DNA from: Gammaproteobacteria bacterium
Lineage (GTDB): Bacteria > Pseudomonadota > Gammaproteobacteria > Pseudomonadales > IMCC2047
Reading direction: 5' to 3'
DNA length: 64,000 bases
NCBI GenBank assembly: GCA_021773395.1
Contig: JAJFKB010000005.1
Coordinates: 39,718 to 103,717 of the forward strand
A program made the position numbers and the translations under genes. Below are positions 29,457 to 36,886 of the stretch, piece after piece. Under the pieces are notes generated by a model. The model was not told the DNA's origin. It worked only from the letters and a program-made list of their open reading frames with translations, and searched no databases. The stretch's first letter is position 1. Every line of letters starts with the position of its first letter.

Positions 29457-29765
29457 ATGTTAAGCGGATTGTTAGGCAGGTATTCGCCCGACAGGCAGCT
29501 CACCTTTGTCTGGGTCCTGTTGTTGGCGCTCACGCTCGTCAGTACGCTAGTCGCGGAACAAAATGTCTCCAGTGCGATCATGGTGATCTTTATCTGCTTC
29601 TCCTTTGCCATCAAGGGTGCGCTGGTGACCGAGCGGCTGATGGGGTTGTGGCGCACCGCAGGTGCAGTGCGTTGGCTGATGTTGTCTTATTTCATGGTGC
29701 TGCCGCTTTTGATCGGGTTGGCGATCCTGTTTCCCGGTTTGGTTGAGCGGCTAACCACCTTGTAG
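29457..29765 (+). CDS. norF: NorF, small membrane accessory protein of NO reductase
   Basis: 102 residues with three membrane helices (TFVWVLLLALTLVSTLV, SAIMVIFICFSFAIKGAL, LMLSYFMVLPLLIGLAILF). It resembles the prokaryotic cytochrome oxidase subunit IV family that contains NorF. It is the last gene of the operon and starts 27 bp after norE. Function in assembly or activity of NorCB is known only in outline. Confidence 0.85.
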   Translation: MLSGLLGRYSPDRQLTFVWVLLLALTLVSTLVAEQNVSSAIMVIFICFSFAIKGALVTERLMGLWRTAGAVRWLMLSYFMVLPLLIGLAILFPGLVERLTTL

Positions 29766-29800
29766 TGGGGATGCGCTTGTTGTCATTAAGATAACTAGGG

Positions 29801-29810
29801 TTGTCATATT
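29801..29810 (+). promoter_or_regulatory. Candidate NorR upstream element, copy 2
   Basis: TTGTCATATT, identical to 23853-23862. Two more TGTCAT hexamers lie close by (29780-29785, and on the minus strand in ATGACA near 29833-29838). The clustering upstream of a sigma-54 promoter fits an enhancer with several activator sites. Confidence 0.4.
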
Positions 29811-29878
29811 GGTATCACTAAATGTTGGCATAATGACACTACGATTAATAATATTATATAAATCAATGTGTTAAAAGT

Positions 29879-29894
29879 TGGCATAACTATTGCC
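29879..29894 (+). promoter_or_regulatory. Sigma-54 promoter upstream of the interrupted globin gene
   Basis: TGGCATAACTATTGCC has GG and GC 10 bases apart and differs from the norC promoter in only two positions. It lies 280 bp before the globin start. The long leader contains a hairpin at 30068-30089 (TCATC-ATGC-GATGA core) and no other gene that I can support. Confidence 0.75.
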
Positions 29895-30173
29895 CTACAT
29901 AGCTATAGTCCTTGTCAAAGCTGGTGATAGTTTACCCGGCACCTACAGGTAGCTCCACAAGCCGCTGTTTAAACCTTCGCAGGGTTGCAGGCAAATTGCA
30001 GGATGGTTCTCTTAGACTTTAAAGCTTATTTTCTGCTGCGAACCCCCCCCTGCTTTAGGGATCGATCAGGCTCATCATGCGATGAACCTGCGGTTCTGCG
30101 AAGGAACTTATTTATGGTCATCACCACCCGGTAAACAGGGGTAAATACGAATTAAAAGGTTGGGCAAGGTATT

Positions 30174-30545
30174 ATGAGTCAACTATCACTTTATGAACGT
30201 CTGGGCGGGTATGATGGCATAACCGCAATTGTCGACGACCTGTTGCCGAGACTTTAAGCGGACTCACAGCTGGGCCGCTTTTGGAAATATCGCGGTGATG
30301 ACGGCATCGCCAGAGAGAAGCAACTGCTGATCGATTACCTGTGTGCCAACGCCGGCGGATCAGTCTATTACACCGGGCGGGATATGAAGTTGTCCCATAC
30401 CGGAATGAAGATCAGCGAAAGTGATTGGGACATTTTTTTCGGTCATGCCGGTGACACCATGCAGGTCTTGAAAGTGCCCGCGCAGAAGTGTGACGAAGTG
30501 GTCGCATTTGTGTCCAGCCTGAAAGACGATATCGTAGAGGCTTAG
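30174..30545 (+). pseudogene. Group 1 truncated haemoglobin gene with an in-frame TAA
   Basis: Reading from ATG 30174 gives SLYERLGGYDGITAIVDDLLPRL, then TAA at 30255-30257 (codon 28). The frame then continues without any shift for 95 more codons to TAG at 30543-30545. The second part has the globin landmarks QLGRFWKY, the phenylalanine/tyrosine pocket region and MKLSHTGMKISESDWD with the proximal His. The total of 123 codons is the normal family length. Such globins bind or oxidise NO. Loss by a single substitution (for example CAA to TAA) or a sequencing error both fit; the reading frame is otherwise clean. Confidence 0.85.
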
Positions 30546-30660
30546 ATACTCCCCCGGAGCCGTTTGACTCAAAGAAAACACGCCCGTTTGTGCGACCACA
30601 TGCTGGCGACCTATCATTTTGGCTGCTAGCCAACCAGCCTTTTGAATTTTGCTTATTCTG

Positions 30661-30767
30661 CGTGATAAGGTAGCATTTCCCCCGTACTTATACACCAATC
30701 GTTGCGGGATTGTAAGAAGCCCCGTGGCGTTATCATGGAACGCTCGAAGGAATGGCGAAGATGGCAT
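30661..30767 (-). pseudogene. Probable remnant of an integron integrase gene (intI 5' end)
   Basis: From an ATG at 30767 on the minus strand the translation opens MPSSPFLRAF, which resembles the usual beginning of IntI integrases (xxSPFLxxxR). It then degenerates; the matching tyrosine-recombinase helix cannot be followed in one frame and the catalytic domain is absent. Support comes mostly from context: a near-perfect LexA box 21 bp upstream, an attI-like core and a divergent cassette on the other side, exactly the integron layout. The 3' limit of the remnant is a guess. Confidence 0.5.
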
Positions 30768-30787
30768 TAGAAACACTCTTTTCTTAT

Positions 30788-30807
30788 TACTGTATATGAA
30801 TACAGTA
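30788..30807. promoter_or_regulatory. LexA (SOS) box
   Basis: TACTGTATATGAATACAGTA contains CTGT-N8-ACAG and has one mismatch in the outer arms of the 20-bp palindrome centre, very close to the gammaproteobacterial LexA consensus. It lies 21-40 bp upstream of the intI-like start, as in SOS-controlled integron integrases. Confidence 0.85.
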
Positions 30808-30830
30808 TAATTATTTTCCAAAATGTTAAA

Positions 30831-30862
30831 CTAATTATCGTGCCAAAGGGCACGATAATTAG
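30831..30862. repeat. 14-bp perfect inverted repeat in the attI-like region
   Basis: CTAATTATCGTGCC and GGCACGATAATTAG with an AAAG loop. A third copy of GGCACGATAATTA lies at 30947-30959. The repeats occupy the segment between the LexA box and the cassette insertion core, where integrons carry integrase-binding direct repeats. A terminator is the alternative, but no U-tract is present. Confidence 0.6.
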
Positions 30863-30989
30863 TGGTCGTTAAAGTGCGTCAGTTTTAACCATTGATATTA
30901 AAGGGGGTTCTGAGTGATGTATAAATGCAATCTGGAATTAACTCGCGGCACGATAATTATTATGCTGCCGCAGGCTTCATAAACAGACT

Positions 30990-30996
30990 GTTAGGT
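30990..30996 (+). other. Integron-type recombination core (attI-like)
   Basis: GTTAGGT fits the GTTRRRY core at which cassettes join. The cassette gene begins 7 bp later and ends in a matching RYYYAAC core (32410-32416), so this would be the left junction of the first cassette. Confidence 0.55.
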
Positions 30997-31002
30997 AAAC
31001 CC

Positions 31003-32415
31003 ATGATGAATACGCCTCAGGAAAAATCCCAGATTTCATTAAGGTCGCGTGCAGCTGCAGGGCTGCCCGGCGCTCCGAAGAAAGCGCATAGTGAGCTGCA
31101 AGAGGCGGGTATCAATCCAGATCGCTTGTCGATCCTGCACCTTGGTCGCCCACCAAAGCTGCTCAAGTATCGCATGCCTCCCTGGGTAAGGCGAATGACA
31201 ATCGCGTATTTTCTTTGGCTGCTTTTGTACTTACTCGAATATTTGGGTGTCGTTCTTCCGGTGTTTTTAGCCGCTGGTTTTTCGCTCATCGTTGGTTTGG
31301 TCATTCTGCAAGTCGCCTGCCAAGTGCTGGTGAGCGCAACAGAGCGTTTCGCGGCACGGATGGGCTGGAGCCACTATGTGGCAGGAACGTTTGCGGAAAT
31401 TCTCTCTACGCTGCCGGAGTGCGTAGTGATTGCCTTTGTAGTACCGGTCAGCCCACTGACTGCGTTTGTGATCGCGATGGTCACGATTTACAATAACGCA
31501 CTCGTGTTCAGTATTTATTCGTACTTTCTTCCGCGCGACCAGCGTGGCAAGTTCCTGATGCCCAAGCCCATCACTGACGCGGGGACGCAAATCCTCATCG
31601 CTGGCGGCGCACTGGGATTGGTCCTAGGGCTAATCATGATCGTCTTTAGCTCGAGCGTTCATCCCAAACAATCTTTCGCACCGGTTGATATGGCGGTGAT
31701 CAGCGCCCTACTTCTGGTGGTTTTTGTCGTCTACCTCTACAAAATCGTGCGGGATTTGGGGCGGGAAGAAGACGAAGTTCATGCCGTATTGGAACTAACC
31801 GAAGAAGAGAAAAAACAACGCCTGAGGCTTGTTTACAAGAATGTGACGGAAAGCTCGCTACCCTCGATTTTGTTTCTATTGGCGCTTGGCATCATGGGCG
31901 CATTTCTGGGTGGGGAGCGCGTCGCTCACTTTGCTGAACTTGCAATCGAAGACCTCAATATCAACCAAATCCTGGCAGCTGTGATCCTGTCCGCGTTCGC
32001 CGGTATGAGTGAATATGTCATACTTTGGACAACACACCGCAAACAGGAATATGGGATTGCACTGGCGAATGCTTTCGGTGGCATAACGCAGGTGCTATTC
32101 TTGATTGTGCCGTTCACGCTAATTGCGATTGCCGTCTATCAGGTATTTATCAACTCGGCACACCCCGATTTTCCGATTGCGTTCTCCGTTCCAATCATTT
32201 TGCTAGTGGTCTTCCTGTTCCCAACATTACATACATTGGCCGCACTGCTGGAAAACGATCACACGATGGGCATCCTGGACACGGTCATCATGATCGCCAT
32301 CGTTGGCTTGCTGATCCTGCTTCTAGTCACCTATGGTGCGGCTTCCGACATTGCCGACCACAAATTGGCGGTGACGGTTATGCCTGACACCTTTTTACTT
32401 GATGCAGTTGCCTAA
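31003..32415 (+). CDS. Sodium/calcium exchanger family membrane protein (integron cassette)
   Basis: 470 residues from ATG 31003 (a second ATG follows directly). A 70-residue polar N-terminus is followed by about 11 membrane helices in two homologous halves. The halves carry GTFAEILSTLPECVVIAF and LSAFAGMSEYVILWTT, which correspond to the alpha repeats of the CaCA superfamily. It likely exchanges Ca2+ or another cation for Na+ or H+ in the inner membrane; the ions are not predictable. The stop codon TAA lies inside the GCCTAAC core of an attC site, and the gene starts 7 bp after an attI-like core. That makes it a gene cassette. A 1.4-kb transporter is large for a cassette. Confidence 0.8.
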   Translation: MMNTPQEKSQISLRSRAAAGLPGAPKKAHSELQEAGINPDRLSILHLGRPPKLLKYRMPPWVRRMTIAYFLWLLLYLLEYLGVVLPVFLAAGFSLIVGLVILQVACQVLVSATERFAARMGWSHYVAGTFAEILSTLPECVVIAFVVPVSPLTAFVIAMVTIYNNALVFSIYSYFLPRDQRGKFLMPKPITDAGTQILIAGGALGLVLGLIMIVFSSSVHPKQSFAPVDMAVISALLLVVFVVYLYKIVRDLGREEDEVHAVLELTEEEKKQRLRLVYKNVTESSLPSILFLLALGIMGAFLGGERVAHFAELAIEDLNINQILAAVILSAFAGMSEYVILWTTHRKQEYGIALANAFGGITQVLFLIVPFTLIAIAVYQVFINSAHPDFPIAFSVPIILLVVFLFPTLHTLAALLENDHTMGILDTVIMIAIVGLLILLLVTYGAASDIADHKLAVTVMPDTFLLDAVA

Positions 32416-32473
32416 CAATGCGCTCGTTCGGACGCAAACTACGCTACGCTTTGTTTACGCCGCACAGCATGGT
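32410..32473 (+). other. attC recombination site, left part, interrupted by an intron
   Basis: It begins with the core GCCTAAC, followed by AATGCGCTCG. An imperfect stem (GGACGCAAAC pairing with GTTTACGCC, one bulged base) follows, then AGCATGGT, which can pair back with the left arm. This is the order of a folded attC. The right core GTTRRRY is not here; after the intron, the joined sequence would read GTTATAC, a near match. It marks the CaCA gene as an integron cassette. Confidence 0.65.
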
Positions 32474-32474
32474 C

Positions 32475-34398
32475 GTGTGTGCCGGGCATGGCACTTAACT
32501 AGCGAGGTGAGAGTCCTCGTACCAGGTATTCGCAGAGCCGAAGGTTAGCGAAAGGGCAAGGGCGTTGTCGCGAGGCAGGGTCTGAAGGAAGCCAACGCAA
32601 AGTCGCGGGGCGATGGACAAAAACTCAATATAAGGTGTGACATATTCGGGGCCAGCGGGCACGTGACCGCTAAGCCCTCCATCTGCATCCGGGATATGTT
32701 TTATAAATTGAGCGTCTACGTGATGAACGTTAAGTGTCTTACCCCGGGAGGTCTCCTGTAGCTGCGCTGGGAAACTGCGTGCAGTTGAAAACCGCTGAGG
32801 GCTGAGTAATTGGCCCTGACCGCACAGGAGAAGTCAGCAGAGGGCATAGTACCGGTGATGACTCGGCTGGTTTTTTCAGCAGTGAATATCTATGGGAAGG
32901 CCCGAACGGTAGCCCTTGGAATAGGACTTTGAAAGAAGAGAGTAGTTGTCTATCAATCAGCACAGGTAGCGCATCAGACAAGCAGATTAATCTGCGCCTG
33001 ACCCAGAATGTTGGGATGGGCGATGAAACCTATGCTGGGTTGTTAGAAGAAGACGCTTCGGTTAAAACCATTCCACTGATGGAGCGTGTTGTAGAACGAT
33101 CTAACTTACAGTGCGCACTCCAGAAAGTTAAACGCAACAAAGGTAGCGCAGGTATAGACGGCATGTCCGTAGACGACCTGCCAGTCTTTCTTAAAGCGCA
33201 TTGGCCGTTGATTAAAAGCCAATTGCTGGATGGTAGCTACCAACCGAAGCCGGTGAGGCAGGTGCTGATACCCAAATCGGATGGTGGCTCCAGAAAGTTA
33301 GGGATACCAACGGTACTTGATCGCTTTATCCAGCAAGCCCTGTTGCAGGTACTCCAGCCGGAGTGGGACAGAAGCTTCTCCCATTTCAATTTCGGCTTTC
33401 GTCCCAATCGCTCAGTCCATCATGCGTTGGCGTGGTCTCAAAACTACGCCAACGATGGCTACTCATGGGTAGTCGATATGGATCTGGAGAAGTTCTTCGA
33501 TCGCGTCAATCACGATAAGCTAATGCATCGTGTGAAACAGAGAGTGGAGGATAAGCGGGTACTTAAGCTGATTAACAAATACCTTAAGGCCGGTACACTG
33601 GTCGAGCAGGACTGGCAAATAAGCGAAGAGGGCACGCCGCAAGGTGGCCCATTGTCGCCTCTGCGGGCAAATTTGTTACTGGATGACTTGGATAAGGAGC
33701 TGGAGAAGCGAGGCCACAAGTTTGTGCGCTATGCCGATGACTGTAACATCTACGTCAAGAGTGAGCGTGCCGGTCGGCGCGTGTTAGCCAATATTACGCG
33801 TTGGCTGTCTGGCCAACTCAAGCTAACAGTGAATGCGCAGAAGAGCGCCGTCGATCGCCCTTGGAATCGCAGCTTTCTTGGTTTCACGTTTACTCGTGGT
33901 AGTAAGCCCAAACGAAGAAAGGTGAGTGAGAAATCGCTCAGGCAATTTAAACACCGAGTGCGAGAGATTACCCGGAGAACCCGTGGCCGAACCATCTTAC
34001 ATATCGCAGAAGATTTACGCCGTTATATGCTTGGTTGGAAAGGCTACTTTGGGTATGCTGAAGTCAAATCGCCGCTGAGAGACCTCGACAAGTGGATTCG
34101 ACGAAAGCTACGCTGCTATATCTTTAAACAGTGGGGGCGTTCAGGTTATCGCCAGATGCGTAAACGGGGAGTCGATAGATGGCTGGCCCGGAACACTGCC
34201 AAGTCTGCTCACGGCCCCAGGCGTTTAAGTGGCAGTCCCGGCGTATACCGAGCACTCCCGAATAAGTATTTCAGGAGTTTGGGAATACCGGAGCTGATGG
34301 AATGTTGATAACTCAATCAACCGAACCGCCGTGGTACGTGATCCGTATGCCCGGTGGTGTGGAGGGAGATGCGTCGTACGGCGTCTCCCTATCCCAAT
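32475..34398 (+). mobile_element. Group IIC (attC-type) intron
   Basis: The 5' end reads GTGTGTGCCGGGCATGG, close to the usual GUGYG start, followed by a structured 450-nt non-coding part. A single reverse transcriptase gene follows. Near 34324-34358 there is a domain V-like hairpin (ACCGCC pairing with GGTGGT). A domain VI-like stem with GGGAGA pairing with TCTCCC comes next, ending at AAT. Bacterial class C introns lacking an endonuclease typically insert beside hairpins, including attC sites; here the insertion lies inside an attC. Both boundaries may be off by a few bases. Confidence 0.8.
32929..34308 (+). CDS. ltrA: Group II intron reverse transcriptase/maturase
   Basis: 459 residues if read from TTG 32929; an ATG at 33016 (MGDETYAGLL) is the alternative start. 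Reverse transcriptase blocks are complete: KRNKGSAGIDGMSVDDL, RKLGIPTVLDRFIQQALLQ, FGFRPNRSVHHAL, MDLEKFFDRVNHDKLM, GTPQGGPLSPLRANLLLDDLD and the catalytic YADD in VRYADDCNIYV. A maturase domain X follows (about 330-420), and no HNH endonuclease domain. The frame is intact, so the intron may still be mobile. Confidence 0.93.
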   Translation: MKEESSCLSISTGSASDKQINLRLTQNVGMGDETYAGLLEEDASVKTIPLMERVVERSNLQCALQKVKRNKGSAGIDGMSVDDLPVFLKAHWPLIKSQLLDGSYQPKPVRQVLIPKSDGGSRKLGIPTVLDRFIQQALLQVLQPEWDRSFSHFNFGFRPNRSVHHALAWSQNYANDGYSWVVDMDLEKFFDRVNHDKLMHRVKQRVEDKRVLKLINKYLKAGTLVEQDWQISEEGTPQGGPLSPLRANLLLDDLDKELEKRGHKFVRYADDCNIYVKSERAGRRVLANITRWLSGQLKLTVNAQKSAVDRPWNRSFLGFTFTRGSKPKRRKVSEKSLRQFKHRVREITRRTRGRTILHIAEDLRRYMLGWKGYFGYAEVKSPLRDLDKWIRRKLRCYIFKQWGRSGYRQMRKRGVDRWLARNTAKSAHGPRRLSGSPGVYRALPNKYFRSLGIPELMEC

Positions 34399-34417
34399 TA
34401 TACGAATAAGGAGCAAA

Positions 34418-35287
34418 ATGGAATTTGTCGCAATAGATGTTGAAACAGCTAATGCTGATATGGCTTCGATCTGTCAAATTGGATTGGCTAGATATAAAGA
34501 GGGTGTTCTAGAGAAAGAGTGGTCAAGCCTAATTGACCCCGAGGATTATTTTGATGACATCAATATAGGCATTCATGGAATAGACGAAAAAGATGTGAGT
34601 GGTTCACCAACTCTTACTGAGGTTGCATCACAGCTATCAGCGTTCATGTCTAATTATGTATGTGTTAGCCACACTCATTTTGATCGTGTATCTGTTTACC
34701 GAGCCTTTGAAAAATACTCGTTGAAGCAGTTAGATGTTACTTGGCTTGATTCTGCGCGCGTAGCACGCAGAACTTGGGAAGAATGTGCTTGGAGTGGTTA
34801 TGGCTTGGCTAACATTTGCAAAATTATCGGTTATGAGTTCAAGCATCATGATGCGTTAGAGGATGCAAAGGCAGCAGGCCAAGTAATATTGTCAGCAATT
34901 GATAAAACAGGCCTTGATATCAACGCGTGGCTTGGTCGCGTTAGCAAGCCTATAGACCCTAATAATCATGGTTCAATCCAAAGAGAAGGAAACCCTGACG
35001 GGGAGTTCTACGGTGAAACTCTTGTATTTACAGGGGCTCTTTTAATACCTAGAGCTGAAGCAGCAAAACTAGCTGCAAGTGCTGGATGCGCAGTCGGATC
35101 AGGTGTTACAAAGAAAACGACATTACTCGTAGTAGGTGATCAAGATATTACTAAGCTTGCAGGCAAGGAAAAAAGTTCAAAGCATGTTAAGGCAGAACGA
35201 TTAATTTCAAAAGGCCAAGAAATACGTATTTTAAAAGAAAGTGACTTTAAAGAGTTGATAGTTCAATCGCATGAAATCGCAATTTGA
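34418..35287 (+). CDS. DEDDh exonuclease with C-terminal BRCT domain
   Basis: 289 residues, starting at ATG 34418 with AAGGAG 5 bp upstream. The N-terminal DnaQ-like exonuclease (1-165) has FVAIDVETANADMASICQIG (Asp, Glu), SHTHFDRVSVYRAFEKY (Asp) and HHDALEDAKAAG (His, Asp). The BRCT domain (about 195-280) has GETLVFTGALLIPRAEA and a conserved glycine pair. Family role: 3'-5' exonuclease of the Pol III epsilon type, of unknown partner. It starts 19 bp after the intron end, is more AT-rich than its neighbours and lacks a recognisable attC, so it may be a cassette that lost its site. Confidence 0.85.
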   Translation: MEFVAIDVETANADMASICQIGLARYKEGVLEKEWSSLIDPEDYFDDINIGIHGIDEKDVSGSPTLTEVASQLSAFMSNYVCVSHTHFDRVSVYRAFEKYSLKQLDVTWLDSARVARRTWEECAWSGYGLANICKIIGYEFKHHDALEDAKAAGQVILSAIDKTGLDINAWLGRVSKPIDPNNHGSIQREGNPDGEFYGETLVFTGALLIPRAEAAKLAASAGCAVGSGVTKKTTLLVVGDQDITKLAGKEKSSKHVKAERLISKGQEIRILKESDFKELIVQSHEIAI

Positions 35288-35502
35288 TTTGTGGGTGTTC
35301 AGTATTAGATCTACTGAGGGCGTGAACTTGGTGTTAGCTGGCCTTATGCGTTTTGTTGGGGCTGCAGGTGGGGCAGCATTTTTGTTGGTAGCGGAAAAGT
35401 AAAAATAAAGGTGACGGAAAAATTAAAGTGACGGAGGGATTAAAACCTAATCAGCCGAGGAAAAAATCCCTCCACCACCTTTGCGAAGGGGTATGCAAGA
35501 AA

Positions 35503-35850
35503 ATGGATTACTTATTACTACTCTTAACGGGAATTGGTTTTTATCTATGGAGAAAACGTCTTCGGAAACCGGGTAAGCCAGAACTAAGTCGTGCATTGTC
35601 CAAGTTAATTGGTATTGCATTGGGGGTTTTTATCTTTGCAATCGGCGCAATATGGTTTTTCGAGTTTTCTCGTAATCTAGCTTCTGTGGAGAGTGGAATC
35701 TCGAGAGAGCACTTCGTGGGTGTGGTTGGTATTGTTTTTGGTGCTATTTTTTCTGTTTTTGGTTTAGGTGTGTCTCTTGTATCTCTGGTGTCAGTTCGTT
35801 TAATAGAAAATTGGGTGGCAAGACAACACGAGGATATTCAGTTATGGTAG
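35503..35850 (+). CDS. Small membrane protein of unknown function
   Basis: About 115 residues from ATG 35503 (an ATG/GTG-like extension to 35428 gives 140 residues with a polar, basic tail of low plausibility). It has three hydrophobic segments: LLLLLTGIGFYLW, LIGIALGVFIFAIGAIWFF and VGIVFGAIFSVFGLGVSLVSLVSV. No family recognised. It is AT-rich and lies at the end of the integron-like island. The sequence after its stop contains GTTAGGT (35890-35896), an integron-core-like heptamer, 9 bp before the next gene. Confidence 0.5.
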   Translation: MDYLLLLLTGIGFYLWRKRLRKPGKPELSRALSKLIGIALGVFIFAIGAIWFFEFSRNLASVESGISREHFVGVVGIVFGAIFSVFGLGVSLVSLVSVRLIENWVARQHEDIQLW

Positions 35851-35904
35851 CGGCTAGCGAACCAAACCCCATTATTTTTTGTTAAATAGCGTTAGGTTGT
35901 AAAT

Positions 35905-36252
35905 ATGATCGATCGGCAGGAAACCGGCCAGCGAATGAGCCGGATTGTAAAACACAACGGAGTAGTTTATCTATGTGGGCAGGTCTGCAAAGATGCCAAT
36001 CAGGGTATCAGGGGGCAGACAGCCAGCATGTTGGCAAAGGTTGATGCTCTTCTCGAGCAGGCGGGAAGCAGTCGCCAGCATATGTTATCTGCGACTATCT
36101 ATATTAAAGATATGCAGCACTTTGCGGAGATGAATGAGGTATGGGACCAATGGGTACCTGGAGGGCAGGCACCTGCTCGAGCATGTGTAGAGGCGAAGAT
36201 GGCTCGTGACGCACTGCTGGTGGAAATTTCGGTTATTGCTGCTGAAATTTAG
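35905..36252 (+). CDS. RidA/YjgF/UK114 family protein
   Basis: 115 residues. The RidA fold is shown by [40 protein letters not shown] and a C-terminal [23 protein letters not shown] with the conserved Arg that binds imine substrates. RidA deaminates reactive enamine/imine intermediates of PLP enzymes. Some subfamilies have lost this activity, and which one applies here is not clear. Stands alone, on the plus strand. Confidence 0.85.
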   Translation: MIDRQETGQRMSRIVKHNGVVYLCGQVCKDANQGIRGQTASMLAKVDALLEQAGSSRQHMLSATIYIKDMQHFAEMNEVWDQWVPGGQAPARACVEAKMARDALLVEISVIAAEI

Positions 36253-36359
36253 TGAAAAAGCGGTGGTTGTCCGATCTTTAAAGGTATAAAAATGGTTAGC
36301 TGCTACCGCTTAATGTTTGTACTGGCATGTGCTGAGCAGGTGTGTGGAAGCGTTTGCCG

Positions 36360-36848
36360 ATGAACATTTTTATTCTGGATCAGGATATCAACCAGTGTGC
36401 GCAGTACCACTGTGATCAGCATGTGGTAAAAATGATTCTCGAAAGTGTGCAGATGCTGTGCACGGCGCTCAATAAGAAGGGCTTTAGTACGCCTTATCGG
36501 TCGACACATATTCATCACCCCTGTGTACTTTGGGTGGAGCAATCTTTTGATAATTTTATCTGGCTGCAGGATCTCGCGATAGCGCTCAACAGGGAGTATC
36601 GGTTTCGGTTTGCAAAAGAGGGCGACCATCAATCAATTCGGGTGTTGGCAGATATCGCAGATTATGCCTACAGCAAACAGGGCGTGACTGAATTTGCGCA
36701 GGCGATGCCTGGCAAGTATAAAGTGACCGGTGATGCGGTTAAGGCGTATCGACAGTTCTATATCGGGGAGAAGCTGGCATTTGCTAAATGGACAAAGCGA
36801 AGCGCCCCTGAGCGGTTGCAGGATCCGAACTATGCTGTGTGCAACTGA
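36360..36848 (+). CDS. Conserved hypothetical protein (phage/bacterial family)
   Basis: 162 residues from ATG 36360. It has the pattern FILDQDINQCAQYHCDQHVVKMILESVQMLCTAL near the start, HPCVLWVEQS in the middle and MPGKYKV with YRQFYIGEKLAFAKWTKR late. I recall very similar phage-encoded and bacterial proteins of unknown function with the same conserved His, Asp and Trp positions. No catalytic assignment is made. It faces the convergent miaA gene, whose stop is 38 bp away. Confidence 0.6.
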   Translation: MNIFILDQDINQCAQYHCDQHVVKMILESVQMLCTALNKKGFSTPYRSTHIHHPCVLWVEQSFDNFIWLQDLAIALNREYRFRFAKEGDHQSIRVLADIADYAYSKQGVTEFAQAMPGKYKVTGDAVKAYRQFYIGEKLAFAKWTKRSAPERLQDPNYAVCN

Positions 36849-36886
36849 AGGCGCCCTGGCAGGCTCAAAGCGGCGGATTAAGTGGG

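Noticed and set aside
29895-30173. Riboswitch in the long leader of the globin gene
   Set aside because: There is a short hairpin and a C-run, but no known riboswitch pattern could be recognised.
30255-30257. Possible recoding (stop readthrough or selenocysteine) at the TAA in the globin frame
   Set aside because: Selenocysteine uses TGA, no recoding hairpin follows, and a simple substitution explains it; reported as a pseudogene.
30360-30821. A long minus-strand frame across the globin
   Set aside because: Most of it is the antisense of the globin gene; only the first residues from 30767 resemble IntI, so it is kept as a short remnant.
34331-34417. Longer start for the exonuclease gene, reading into the intron end
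   Set aside because: The stretch corresponds to intron domains V and VI; the ATG at 34418 has a good ribosome site.
35288-35502. attC site after the exonuclease gene
   Set aside because: No RYYYAAC core or pairing arms could be found, although a GTTAGCT-like heptamer is present; nothing supportable in this stretch.
35890-35896. GTTAGGT before ridA as a second cassette junction
   Set aside because: No foldable attC lies upstream of it; a heptamer alone is weak evidence.
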